46,033 bases of DNA from Streptobacillus ratti (GCF_001891165.1 NZ_LKKW01000006.1:1-46033), one strand, 5' to 3'; positions 24,402 through 33,300 are shown, counted from the stretch's first letter. A program made the numbers and translations. The notes: generated from the sequence alone by a model not told the origin.

Positions 24402-26444
24402 ATGAAAATTAGTTTTTTAGGGAAAATATTACAAATAAATATATTTGATAATAAAATGGAACAAAAAGAATCTATTTTAAAAAAACTTTTTAAACAAAAT
24501 GTTAATAGAAGAGTAATAATGTATATTTCTATGGTTGCAGTATTTTTTATGTTTATGTTAATAAATAATAATTCTACTAATTATGCTATAGGAACAATAG
24601 CAAAAAAAGATGTTATTGCACATAAAGATGTAAGCTATACCAGAGATATACTTGATGATGAATTAAGAAAAAAAATCAAACAAAATACAACACCTGAGTA
24701 TGATGAAATAAAAGATGTAGCTAAAAATCAACTAGATAAATTAGAACAATTTTTACAAAATATCAGTCAAATTGATTTAAATAATGATAATGAAATTTTG
24801 AAATTTATTAGGACAAATGATTTGAAATTAACTTTACAGGAAGTAAAAACTATAGGTATTAGTAAAAGTGTAAAATATTATCTATTTTTATCTAATGTTT
24901 TAGAAGAAATATACAAAAATGGTATTGTACATAAATCAGATTTTAATAAGATTCTTGCAGAAAAACAGATAGTTTTAAGTGATGAAGAAAAAAGACTATT
25001 GTTAAATTTCATAGAACCAAATTTAGAAATTAATAAATTTAAAACATTAGCTAAAATAGAAAAAAATATGGAAAACTTAAAGAACAATGTTGTGGTTATT
25101 GAAAAAGGAGATATTGTCTTAAAAGAGGGAACACAAATTACAGATTCAATTTATGATAAATTAAAAAATTTAGGCTATGTTAATAAAAGTGATGGATTAT
25201 ATAGGGTAATAGGAGAGATAATATTATTTATAATCTTATCAGGGATATTCTTTAATTATTCAGTTAGATATTTAAAAGAAGAATTTACTTCAAAATCATT
25301 CTATCCATTATGGCTGACATTAATTTTTAGTAATAGTATTTATTTGATTTTGTATAATAATAGTAATTTAAAATATTTTGTACCATATCTTTTAACAGCA
25401 ATTATAGCGAGTGTTCTTGTTAAAAATTGGGTATTTACAATGTCAGTAATAACATTTAACTATATATTTGTTTTAGAAGATTTAAAATGGACATTTGCAG
25501 TTATTTTTTTAAGTATGCTAACAATATATATTAATAAATCTGTAATAAGTAGAAATGAAATAGTTAAAAATAGTATATATATAGGAATGATACAAAGTTT
25601 AGTAGTATTTTCTATGGGCTTGATTTCAAATATTAATCTTATACAAATTATTCCTAATGTTATTATATCACTTGTATCAGGACTAATTATGGGTATATTT
25701 TCTTTAGGATTATTGCCATATTTTGAAAATACATTTAAAATACTTACGGATATTAAATTATTAGAATTATCTAATTTTTCTAATCCATTACTTAAAAATT
25801 TATTACTTACAGCACCTGGGACATTTCATCATAGTTTAATGGTAGGAGCTCTTTCAGAAGCAGGAGCAGAAGCAGTAAATGCTAATCCAATATTATGTAG
25901 AGTTGCTTCATATTATCATGATATAGGTAAGATGAAAAGACCAGAATATTTTGTTGAAAATCAATATGGTATAGAAAATCCACATAATAATTTAAAACCT
26001 ACACTTAGTGCCTTAATTATTATATCACATGTTAAAGATGGATATATATTAGGAAAACAATATAACCTACCAGATGAAATATTGGATATTATTTTATCTC
26101 ATCATGGTAATACTTTAGTACAATATTTTTACTATCAAGCACTTGAAAATAAAGAATCAGTTGTTGAAAGTGATTTTAGGTATGAGGGTCCAAAACCTAC
26201 TACTAAGGAATCAGGTATAGTAATGCTTGCTGATACTATAGAAGCTGCCATAAGAGCTAATGCTGATAAAAGTACAGAAAATATTGAAAAAATAGTAAGA
26301 TATTTAATTAAATCAAAAGTTGAAGATGGACAACTTTCAGAATGTGATATGACTATGAATGAAATTGAAAAAGTTACAAAGGCATTTTTAAGTATAATTC
26401 GTGGTATATATCATGAGAGAATACAATATAAGAGAGGAAATTAA
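24402..26444 (+). CDS. 7TM-HD family phosphohydrolase, PgpH-like c-di-AMP phosphodiesterase
   Basis: A 680-residue membrane protein with an initial transmembrane helix (about 38-56), a long extracytoplasmic segment (7TMR-HDED type, about 60-275), several membrane helices (about 285-450) and a cytoplasmic HD domain. The HD motif is in SYYHDIGKMKRPEYF near residue 505, with FHHSLMVG before and LSHHGNT after as metal ligands. PgpH of Listeria degrades c-di-AMP. The order pgpH-ybeY-dgkA is the same as in Firmicutes. A TATAAT at 24365-24370 may serve as the promoter. c-di-AMP as substrate is inferred from the family. Confidence 0.9.
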   Translation: MKISFLGKILQINIFDNKMEQKESILKKLFKQNVNRRVIMYISMVAVFFMFMLINNNSTNYAIGTIAKKDVIAHKDVSYTRDILDDELRKKIKQNTTPEYDEIKDVAKNQLDKLEQFLQNISQIDLNNDNEILKFIRTNDLKLTLQEVKTIGISKSVKYYLFLSNVLEEIYKNGIVHKSDFNKILAEKQIVLSDEEKRLLLNFIEPNLEINKFKTLAKIEKNMENLKNNVVVIEKGDIVLKEGTQITDSIYDKLKNLGYVNKSDGLYRVIGEIILFIILSGIFFNYSVRYLKEEFTSKSFYPLWLTLIFSNSIYLILYNNSNLKYFVPYLLTAIIASVLVKNWVFTMSVITFNYIFVLEDLKWTFAVIFLSMLTIYINKSVISRNEIVKNSIYIGMIQSLVVFSMGLISNINLIQIIPNVIISLVSGLIMGIFSLGLLPYFENTFKILTDIKLLELSNFSNPLLKNLLLTAPGTFHHSLMVGALSEAGAEAVNANPILCRVASYYHDIGKMKRPEYFVENQYGIENPHNNLKPTLSALIIISHVKDGYILGKQYNLPDEILDIILSHHGNTLVQYFYYQALENKESVVESDFRYEGPKPTTKESGIVMLADTIEAAIRANADKSTENIEKIVRYLIKSKVEDGQLSECDMTMNEIEKVTKAFLSIIRGIYHERIQYKRGN

Positions 26445-26445
26445 T

Positions 26446-26910
26446 ATGTTAAATTTAGATATCAGTTTTCAAGATATAGTAGATAAAGAATATATTAATG
26501 AAGATAAAATATTAGAATTTTCAGAATTTGTAATTAAAAATGAAAGAAAAGATTATTTAGATAAAGAACTATATATATCTCTATTATTAACTGATAACAA
26601 AAATATACAAGAAATTAATAAAGAATATAGGGGAAAAGATACACCTACAGATGTTATATCGTTTGCATATAATGAAACTGAAAATTTTGGTGGAGTAGAA
26701 GTTGTAGGAGATATTGTAATTTCACTTGATAGAGTTGAAGAACAATGTAAGGAATATAATCATAGTGTGATTAGAGAATTTTATTATGTTTTAGTTCATG
26801 GATTACTGCATATATTAGGTTATGATCATATTGAAGAAAATGATAAAAAAATAATGAGAGAAAAAGAAGAATATTATTTATCAGAATTTAATTATACGAG
26901 GGAAATATGA
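26446..26910 (+). CDS. ybeY: Endoribonuclease YbeY (rRNA maturation factor)
   Basis: A 154-residue zinc-dependent RNase acting in 16S rRNA 3'-end maturation and ribosome quality control. The zinc motif HGLLHILGYDH gives H118, H122 and H128. TPTDVISFAY is the other family signature. ATG at 26446 is chosen since GAGAGG lies upstream and the pgpH stop codon is directly adjacent; an in-frame ATG at 26401 lies within pgpH. It overlaps the next gene by 4 bp (ATGA). Confidence 0.93.
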   Translation: MLNLDISFQDIVDKEYINEDKILEFSEFVIKNERKDYLDKELYISLLLTDNKNIQEINKEYRGKDTPTDVISFAYNETENFGGVEVVGDIVISLDRVEEQCKEYNHSVIREFYYVLVHGLLHILGYDHIEENDKKIMREKEEYYLSEFNYTREI

Positions 26911-27638
26911 AAAATAATAAAAATTCACAGATTGACAGTTTCAATAATGCTATTAATGGAATATTACATTCTATTAAAAGTGAAATTCATATGAAAATAC
27001 ATATATTTTTTGCAATAATGGTTTTAATATTGAGTTTAATAATTGACATTACTAAATTTGAGATTATGTTAATAATAATTATGATAACACTAGTGATTTT
27101 TTCAGAGATGTTAAATACAGCTTTAGAAAAAATTGTAGATTTAGTTTCTCCAGAATATAGTGAGGTAGCAAAAATTGTAAAAGATGTATCAGCAGGAGCA
27201 GTTTTAGTAAATGCTATAGGTTCTGTGTGTGTAGGATATTTAATTTTTTATGATAGATTAATAGCACTATATTTTAATGGTGATAATTTTTTCAAACTAG
27301 TTGGTAGAATAGGTAATGTTACTATGATAATTATAACCTTAGTTTCATTATCTGTAATATTAATAAAAGCATATTTAAAAAAAGGGACTTCATTAGAGGG
27401 TGGAATGCCTAGTGGACATTCTTCTATAGCATTTGCAATGCTTGCTATTGTAATGTTTTTAACTAGTGATCTTAGAATTATTACATTAGTATTTTTAATG
27501 GCGTTATTAGTTGCACAAAGTAGAGTGAAATCTAAAATACATAAATTAAGCGAAGTTATAGTAGGTGCGATTTTAGGTTTTAGTATTAGTTTTTTAATTT
27601 TAGGAATATTATATAAATTTGGAACTTTAATAAATTAA
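26907..27638 (+). CDS. DgkA-type lipid kinase fused to PAP2 phosphatase
   Basis: A 243-residue membrane protein in two parts. Residues 5-120 form a diacylglycerol/undecaprenol kinase domain with FSEMLNTALEKIVD (E67, N70, E74) and VKDVSAGAV, the catalytic region. Residues 130-243 form a PAP2 phosphatase with EGGMPSGHSS (PSGH 168-171) and SRVKSKIH (R206, H212). The usual first PAP2 motif (K-x6-R-P) is altered to KKGTSLEGG. Kinase and phosphatase on one chain suggest control of undecaprenol/undecaprenyl phosphate or a related lipid pool for cell wall synthesis. It sits where plain dgkA occurs in Firmicutes. Confidence 0.88.
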   Translation: MKNNKNSQIDSFNNAINGILHSIKSEIHMKIHIFFAIMVLILSLIIDITKFEIMLIIIMITLVIFSEMLNTALEKIVDLVSPEYSEVAKIVKDVSAGAVLVNAIGSVCVGYLIFYDRLIALYFNGDNFFKLVGRIGNVTMIIITLVSLSVILIKAYLKKGTSLEGGMPSGHSSIAFAMLAIVMFLTSDLRIITLVFLMALLVAQSRVKSKIHKLSEVIVGAILGFSISFLILGILYKFGTLIN

Positions 27639-27651
27639 AGGAGAGGTAAAA

Positions 27652-28569
27652 ATGATTATTTTTGGACATAAAAATCCTGATACAGATACTATCTGTTCAG
27701 CTATAGTTTATTCACATTTAAAACAAGATTTAGGAATTAAAGCCGAAGCTAGAAGATTAGGGGAAATAAATGAAGAAACAAAATTTGCATTAAATTACTT
27801 TGGTATTGATGCACCTGAGTTTATTGATAATGTTGCAGGAGAATCTATTATACTTGTTGACCATAATGAGAGAACTCAAACAGCAGATGGATTTGAAGAA
27901 GCTAAGGTTTTAGAAGTAATAGATCATCATAGAGTTGCTAATTTTAATGTATCTGATCCATTATACATGAGGGTTGAACCTGTTGGTTGTACATCAACTA
28001 TCTTATTTGATATGTATAAAGAAAATAATATTAAACCATGTAAAAAAATGGCTGGTTTAATGTTAAGTGCTATAATTTCAGATACTTTATTATTTAAATC
28101 ACCAACTTGTACTCCAAAAGATGTAGTAGCTGGTAAAGAACTTGCTAAAATAGCAGAACTTGATTTAAAAGAATATGGTTTAGAAATGTTAAAAGCTGGA
28201 ACAAATTTATCTTCAAAAACAGAAGTTGAATTGTTAAATATGGACATGAAAATGTTTGAAGTAGAAGACATTAAAATGTCTATAGCACAAGTAAATTCAG
28301 TAAATGAATTTGAAATGCTTGAAAGAAAAGAAAAATTATTAATTGAAATGAATAATTTAATTGAAAAAGAAAAATCAACTTTTGTACTATTTGTTATTAC
28401 AAATATTTTAACTAATAATTCAATTGGTTTAGTAGTTGGAAATAATTTAGATGTAGTTGAAAGAGCATTTAATGAAAAAATAAATGACAATACTATAGTA
28501 CTAAAAAAAGTTGTTTCAAGAAAAAAACAAGTAGTTCCACCATTAACAGAAGTAATTAAAACTAGATAA
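27652..28569 (+). CDS. ppaC: Manganese-dependent inorganic pyrophosphatase (family II)
   Basis: A 305-residue DHH-family pyrophosphatase that drives biosynthesis by hydrolysing pyrophosphate. The metal ligands appear in FGHKNPDTD (H6, D10, D12), VDHNE (D70, H71) and VIDHHR (D91, H92). The C-terminal substrate-binding SRKKQVVPPL is intact. There is no CBS insert, so it is the unregulated short form. GGAGAGG precedes the ATG; the gene ends the pgpH operon and is followed by a terminator. Confidence 0.96.
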   Translation: MIIFGHKNPDTDTICSAIVYSHLKQDLGIKAEARRLGEINEETKFALNYFGIDAPEFIDNVAGESIILVDHNERTQTADGFEEAKVLEVIDHHRVANFNVSDPLYMRVEPVGCTSTILFDMYKENNIKPCKKMAGLMLSAIISDTLLFKSPTCTPKDVVAGKELAKIAELDLKEYGLEMLKAGTNLSSKTEVELLNMDMKMFEVEDIKMSIAQVNSVNEFEMLERKEKLLIEMNNLIEKEKSTFVLFVITNILTNNSIGLVVGNNLDVVERAFNEKINDNTIVLKKVVSRKKQVVPPLTEVIKTR

Positions 28570-28592
28570 AATATACATAAAGCATGATTATG

Positions 28593-28627
28593 AAATGTAT
28601 CTCAATAGATTTAGAGATACATTTTTT
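28593..28627 (+). terminator. Terminator after ppaC
   Basis: Perfect 11-bp stem (28593-28603 with 28614-28624; AAATGTATCTC/GAGATACATTT), 10-nt loop, T tract. Confidence 0.92.
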
Positions 28628-28669
28628 ATTATACTATGAAATATTGTAATAAAATTTCACAAATAATAA

Positions 28670-28698
28670 TTGACAAAATCTCTGGGGGGGGGTATAAT
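28670..28698 (+). promoter_or_regulatory. Autotransporter promoter with G9 tract in the spacer (probable phase-variable promoter)
   Basis: Perfect TTGACA (28670-28675) and perfect TATAAT (28693-28698) are separated by exactly 17 bp, nine of which are an uninterrupted G run (28684-28692) touching the -10 box. Slippage of this tract would change the spacer length and so promoter strength, the mechanism known for several phase-variable surface proteins in Neisseria. The copy shown has the optimal (ON) spacing. Confidence 0.85.
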
Positions 28699-28745
28699 GT
28701 TATTGATTTGATAAAAAAATAACAATCAATAAAAAGGATATGATT

Positions 28746-31346
28746 ATGAGTAAAAAACTGTATATACTTTCATTTATTTCTTTAATATCTATTTTAGTTA
28801 ATGCTGAAACTATAGATGATAAAATAAATGAGGATATTAAAAAAATAAATGAAATTGAAAAAAAGATTAAATATGATAGCATTATTAAAAATTTAACTGG
28901 TAAATTTCATTTAAAAAATGATGAAAAAGCAAGTATTGAAATTAATAATAACTATACAGCTTCTGATGAAAATAAGATATATTCAGAAGAAAATGATATA
29001 CCAAATAGCTTAAAGCTTATAAACAATGGTAGGATTTCAATTGAAGGAATGACTCGACTTATTGTTAAAAGAGAAGATTATTCTAATTTAGTATATGTGA
29101 TAAATAATAACATAATAGAATCTAACTCATCACGTAAAATTGAAATAGGTTCTAAATATGCTTATTTTAAAAATTCTAGAAAAGGTATATTTAATTCTAA
29201 TCTTAGTATTGATAGTAAAGAATTATCACTATTAGATAATGGTGGAAAAATGATTGGTGATGTTTCTGTACAATCTGAAAAAAATGTAACTTTTATAAAC
29301 AGGAAAACAGGAATATTAAGTGGAGATTTAATGTTAAATTCTACCGATGAGGGTTCAACATATTTTAAGAATGAAGGTAAAATATGTGAAGCAAATTCAG
29401 ATTTTGCTTTAAGTTATGGTAAAAAATTAAAATTTGTAAATACTGGTATAATAAATACATTTTCACTTATTAGTAAAATTACTTCTCTATATAATGATGA
29501 AGGTACAATGGAGGATGATGATATAAATAATAAAGTTTCTTATTATTTAAATACTAAAAATGCTGTAATTAAATCAAAATATTTTGATATTTCTGCTGGA
29601 AAAATAAATTTTAGAAATTTTGGTTATATCGAACTTGTTAAAGATAGAAATAATCAATTTCATTTTGAAGCATTAACTGGATTAATAGAAAATAATGGTA
29701 TAATTAAAGGGGATATAAATACAAAATTTGATGGTGCTAATTATGAAGAAGAAAGAATAAAAAAATTTGCACCATTAAGAATTAACTTACAAAATGGAAT
29801 GTTAGAAGGGAATTTGAAATTAGAAAGAGTTAATTCTAATGAGACTATTACTACAATAAAATCACTAGGAAATGTAACTGGAGTGTTAGATAGTACAGAG
29901 GGAGATAATGATACCCTAAGATTAATAGGGAAAGACACAATTGATGATGTTAATAAATTTAAAGATTTTGAAAAGACACATTTACAAAATGCAGATTGGA
30001 CATTTAAAAATGGAGAGTATAAAACAAATAATGAAATATTAGTTGAAAATAGTAAATTAAATATAAATAAAGGACAACTAAAGACAAAGAAGTTTACAAA
30101 TGATAAAACATCAACTATAAATGTATTAGAAAATTCAAGTGTAAAAGCAACTGAAAAGTTTACCAATAAAGGAATAATAAGCTTTTTAAAGAATAAAAAT
30201 GAAATAGATACTTTTAACCTTAAAGGAAACTATGTAGGAGATAATGGAACATTATCAATGAGAACATATATAGATAATAATAATCCAAAATCAGATATAT
30301 TTAAAGTAGATGGAAATGTAACGGGAAAAACAGGAGTAAATATATTAAGCCCAGATAATACTTTAATGTATAAAAGGACTAAAGAGAAATTAAAATTAAT
30401 AGAAACAACAAGTTCAACACAAGATGCTTTTAATTTATTAAATCCAGAACATGGAGTATTTAAATATAGTTTAGGATTAGAAGATAATAAATGGTATTTA
30501 AAACAAGAATATAATAAGCCTGTTATAGCGACAATAATAAATTCAATGGAAAAGGCAAGGAATGAATTTAATCTAAGCTATAATGACCATGATAAGGAAA
30601 GATTATGGACAAAGTTATCAAATATATCAGGTAAGAATACATTTACAAATAATAGAGGTTATAACTTAAATATAGATAGTAACATAATAAATATATTAGT
30701 AGGTTATGATATAAAGCAAAACAATATACATAAATATGGAATATTTGGAAATATAGGATTTATTAATACAATAAAAGGAGAAAGTAACTTATTGGGATTA
30801 GGTTTATATAATACATGGAATAATAAACATTTTTACATAGATAATTGGATAAATTACAATTACTTACAAAATAGAATAAAGATAAAAGATGTATTTAATT
30901 ATGGATTACATTCTTTAAAGGGTTCAATAGAGGTAGGGACAAGAGGAGATATGTATATATTTAATAATAGATTGCATGTAAGCTTATATGAGCAATTGAT
31001 ATTAAGTAAAGTAACGGAACCGATAATGAAGAAAGTAGATGGATTAAAATATTTTACTGATATTAATTTAAGATTAAGACTTGGGACAAATCTAATTTTA
31101 TATACAACAAAAAACATTAATCCTTATGTAGAATTTAATTGGAATTATGATACAAGTTTATTTGGGGTTAGGATAGAAGATGAAGATTATAGATATAATG
31201 GTAAGAATAGTTTTGAAATAAAGTGGGGATTAAGAGAAATAAAGATAAATAAGAAGTTAAGTTTATGGACAAATATGTTACATAGATTTAGTGATGTTAA
31301 AAACACGGGTAATGGAGTAGAGTTGGGATTATTTTATAAAATTTAA
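28746..31346 (+). CDS. Autotransporter (type V secretion) surface protein
   Basis: An 866-residue protein with a signal peptide (about residues 1-20, ending near VNA). The passenger has repeated strand-turn units of the NxGxI...G type (LINNGRISIEG, FINRKTGILSG, YFKNEGKICE, IENNGIIKGD), as in beta-helix passengers. The last ~260 residues are an autotransporter beta-barrel beginning near ERLWTKLSN, with alternating aromatic strands (YGIFGNIGF, FYIDNWINYNY, VELGLFYKI). It ends in Ile rather than the usual Phe/Trp. The ATG at 28746 is preferred to 28740 because AAAGG is better spaced. Codon use shifts near 29.8-30.0 kb. Ligand or role unknown; adhesion or immune evasion is plausible. Confidence 0.85.
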   Translation: MSKKLYILSFISLISILVNAETIDDKINEDIKKINEIEKKIKYDSIIKNLTGKFHLKNDEKASIEINNNYTASDENKIYSEENDIPNSLKLINNGRISIEGMTRLIVKREDYSNLVYVINNNIIESNSSRKIEIGSKYAYFKNSRKGIFNSNLSIDSKELSLLDNGGKMIGDVSVQSEKNVTFINRKTGILSGDLMLNSTDEGSTYFKNEGKICEANSDFALSYGKKLKFVNTGIINTFSLISKITSLYNDEGTMEDDDINNKVSYYLNTKNAVIKSKYFDISAGKINFRNFGYIELVKDRNNQFHFEALTGLIENNGIIKGDINTKFDGANYEEERIKKFAPLRINLQNGMLEGNLKLERVNSNETITTIKSLGNVTGVLDSTEGDNDTLRLIGKDTIDDVNKFKDFEKTHLQNADWTFKNGEYKTNNEILVENSKLNINKGQLKTKKFTNDKTSTINVLENSSVKATEKFTNKGIISFLKNKNEIDTFNLKGNYVGDNGTLSMRTYIDNNNPKSDIFKVDGNVTGKTGVNILSPDNTLMYKRTKEKLKLIETTSSTQDAFNLLNPEHGVFKYSLGLEDNKWYLKQEYNKPVIATIINSMEKARNEFNLSYNDHDKERLWTKLSNISGKNTFTNNRGYNLNIDSNIINILVGYDIKQNNIHKYGIFGNIGFINTIKGESNLLGLGLYNTWNNKHFYIDNWINYNYLQNRIKIKDVFNYGLHSLKGSIEVGTRGDMYIFNNRLHVSLYEQLILSKVTEPIMKKVDGLKYFTDINLRLRLGTNLILYTTKNINPYVEFNWNYDTSLFGVRIEDEDYRYNGKNSFEIKWGLREIKINKKLSLWTNMLHRFSDVKNTGNGVELGLFYKI

Positions 31347-31390
31347 TGAAAAATTTTATGATTAAAATAAAATATCAAACCTAAATTTAA

Positions 31391-31402
31391 AAGATATATA
31401 AA
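31391..31402 (+). repeat. Direct repeat flanking the IS element, left copy
   Basis: AAGATATATAAA directly outside the left inverted repeat; the identical 12 bp lie at 32909-32920. It could be a target-site duplication, or partly a chance match in AT-rich DNA. Confidence 0.6.
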
Positions 31403-31571
31403 TGAATAATAAAGATTGATATGCAACACTAAAAAAATAATAAGAAACATAGTAAAAATGATACTTACAGAGTTTTAGAAAAAATTTATTGAATATGCTT
31501 TAAAACAATAAAAGTTCTAAAAGTAGTATTAATACTATGTTTTTTTAATTTTAAAAATGATAAAATTAAAC

Positions 31572-31610
31572 TTGATATGCAACACCTTTTTATTAAGTTG
31601 ATATGCAACA
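31572..31610 (+). repeat. Internal copies of the IS terminal motif
   Basis: TTGATATGCAACA occurs twice here (31572-31584 and 31598-31610) in the same orientation as in the left end (31416-31428). A one-mismatch inverted copy lies at 32839-32853 near the right end. They may be extra transposase-binding sites or remnants of nested ends. Confidence 0.75.
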
Positions 31611-31630
31611 TTAGAAAGGTAAAAATAAAG

Positions 31631-32794
31631 ATGAAAATAAATGAAAGACTTGAAATAGAAATAAGACTTAAAGATGGTCTAAGTATAAGAAATATTGCAA
31701 ACAAACTTAATAAAAGTCCAAGTACAATTTTAAGAGAAATTGAAAAATACAAACATTTAGTTAAAAATCCAAAAGTAATTACATTAAAAACAAAAAGTGA
31801 AAATGATATTATTGTAAATCATCCATGCAGTATATTAAAAAAAACACCCTATGTATGTAATTCATGTTTTAGATATATAAATAAAACATGTTCATATCAT
31901 TTTATGGTATATGATGGATATAAAGCACAATTAAAATATGAAAAATTAAAATCAATAAGTAATATAAAGAAAAACAATAGTGATTTAATAAGAGAAATAA
32001 ATAGGTTATTATCATTAGGACAAACTAAGAGTCATATATATCTTAGTATGAAAGAAAAATATAATGATGAAATGTTTTCTCAAACAACTATGTATAATTT
32101 AATTAATAGGGGAATTTTAATAGATATTAATAAAAAGAAGAGATTAATATAATAAAGAGAAAGTAGAATATCAAAAGAGGAATGAATTTTTAAAAGGTAA
32201 AGAATATATAGATTATTTAGAATATGTAAAGAAAGAAAATGTTGATACAGTTGAAATGGATTTAGTTTGTGGTTCTATTTTTACTAAAGGATATATATTA
32301 ACAATATTTATTCCAAAAATAAGATTTTTAATGGGATATAAATTAGATAATAAAAGTCCACAAGAAGTATTAAGGGTTCTTGATAGTATAGAAAGTAAAA
32401 TAGGTTTTAGTAATTTTAAAAAAAGTTTGGAGTAATACTTACAGATAGAGGGAGTGAATTTTTAAAGTATACTGAGTTATGTTATAGTAAGAAAAAGTTA
32501 AAAAGAAGATGTAAGATATTTTATTGTGATGCAGTAAGTCCTACCCAAAAAGCACAAATAGAAAATATACATAAACTACTTAGAAAAGTATATATAAAGA
32601 ATACAGATTTAAGTAGTGTAACACAAGAAGATATATATGAGGTAGTAAGTAATATAAATAGTTTAAAGAAGATTAGATATAATGGGAAAACCCCTAATGA
32701 TATGTTTATTGAAAGATTTGGAATAAAACTTTTAAATAAGTTATCATTAAGGGCTTATACATCTGAAGAGGTAGTTCTATTAAAGAACAAATAA
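31631..32794 (+). pseudogene. IS30-family transposase, broken by two frameshifts
   Basis: The 5' part (31631-32152) encodes an N-terminal HTH (LSIRNIANKLNKSPSTILREIEK) and a Cys-rich linker (YVCNSCFRYINKTC). Reading continues in another frame (about 32148-32435) with VEMDLV, the first catalytic Asp. It then returns to the first frame (about 32420-32794) with ILTDRGSEF, the second Asp, and QIENIHKLLRK, the catalytic Glu. All DDE residues survive, but the frame shifts +1 near 32148-32152 and -1 near the A7 run at 32418-32424. No insertion or large deletion is seen. Start at 31631 is chosen by the family N terminus; AAAGG lies 12 bp upstream. Confidence 0.85.
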
Positions 32795-32908
32795 TCTTCA
32801 TTAATATTATATAAAATAAGAGTTAATAAATCAATGTAAGTGTTGCAAATCAACTTCATTTTTTAATAAAAATTTTTTTGAGTGTTGCATATCAATCTTT
32901 ATTATTCA

Positions 32909-32920
32909 AAGATATATAAA
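32909..32920 (+). repeat. Direct repeat flanking the IS element, right copy
   Basis: AAGATATATAAA immediately outside the right inverted repeat, identical to 31391-31402. Confidence 0.6.
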
Positions 32921-32924
32921 ATAC

Positions 32925-32953
32925 TTGAAAGTTTTATTTTGTTATGTTATAAT
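32925..32953 (+). promoter_or_regulatory. Promoter of rpsO
   Basis: TTGAAA at 32925-32930 and TATAAT at 32948-32953 with a 17-bp spacer and a TGT extended -10. The IS element ends just upstream of it and leaves it intact. Confidence 0.85.
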
Positions 32954-32985
32954 AACTTTGAATTTATACTAAGGATATATTTTTG

Positions 32986-33025
32986 CCTAATATATGCTTG
33001 GTTTAAATAATATATATTTAGGAGG
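32986..33025 (+). promoter_or_regulatory. Candidate S15 leader hairpin overlapping the ribosome binding site
   Basis: CCTAATATAT (32986-32995) can pair with ATATATTTAGG (33012-33022), with one bulged base. The 3' arm overlaps the first half of AGGAGG (33020-33025) that serves rpsO. S15 autoregulates through several unrelated mRNA structures in different bacteria. This one is proposed from pairing alone. Confidence 0.45.
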
Positions 33026-33033
33026 AAATAAAA

Positions 33034-33297
33034 ATGGCAATGAAACCAAAATCACAAATTATTGCAGAATTTGGAAAAGATGAAAAAGATACAGGATCTG
33101 CTAATGTTCAAGTAGCAATTTTAACAGAAAGAATTTCTCACTTAACAGAACATTTAAAATTACATTTTAAAGATGTTCATTCAAGAGCAGGATTATTAAA
33201 ATTAGTTGGTAAAAGAAGAAGATTATTAAACTATATTAAAAATAGAAATGTAGATGAATACAGAGAATTAATCGAAAAATTAGGAATTAGAAAATAA
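33034..33297 (+). CDS. rpsO: Small ribosomal subunit protein uS15
   Basis: An 87-residue S15, a primary binder of 16S rRNA. Signatures include [35 protein letters not shown] (partly) and the ending LIEKLGIRK. Length is standard. It is transcribed from the promoter at 32925 with an AGGAGG site, and followed by a terminator three bases after the stop codon. Confidence 0.97.
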   Translation: MAMKPKSQIIAEFGKDEKDTGSANVQVAILTERISHLTEHLKLHFKDVHSRAGLLKLVGKRRRLLNYIKNRNVDEYRELIEKLGIRK

Positions 33298-33300
33298 TAA

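Larger units (their letters stand above)
31403..32908 (+). mobile_element. Degenerate IS30-family insertion sequence
   Basis: A 1506-bp element bounded by perfect 28-bp inverted repeats (31403-31430 and 32881-32908, core TTGATATGCAACACT reading inward). Inside is one transposase gene in three pieces. It lies 56 bp after the autotransporter stop and 17 bp upstream of the rpsO -35 box. Extra copies of the core motif are found inside both ends. Without an intact transposase it should not move on its own. Confidence 0.85.

Noticed and set aside
27927-28490. A 187-codon open frame on the minus strand
   Set aside because: Opposite ppaC, with no recognisable protein features or start signals.
29741-30166. 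A 141-codon open frame opposite the autotransporter
   Set aside because: Antisense shadow; the plus-strand protein has a signal peptide and barrel domain.
32148-32432. Programmed ribosomal frameshifting of the transposase
   Set aside because: It would need one +1 and one -1 event, and IS30-family transposases are normally encoded in one frame. Decay or sequence error is simpler.
31403-32908. Repeated TTGATATGCAACA motifs as a CRISPR array
   Set aside because: Only a few copies, irregular spacing, inverted orientation at the two ends, and clear association with a transposase; no cas genes in the window.
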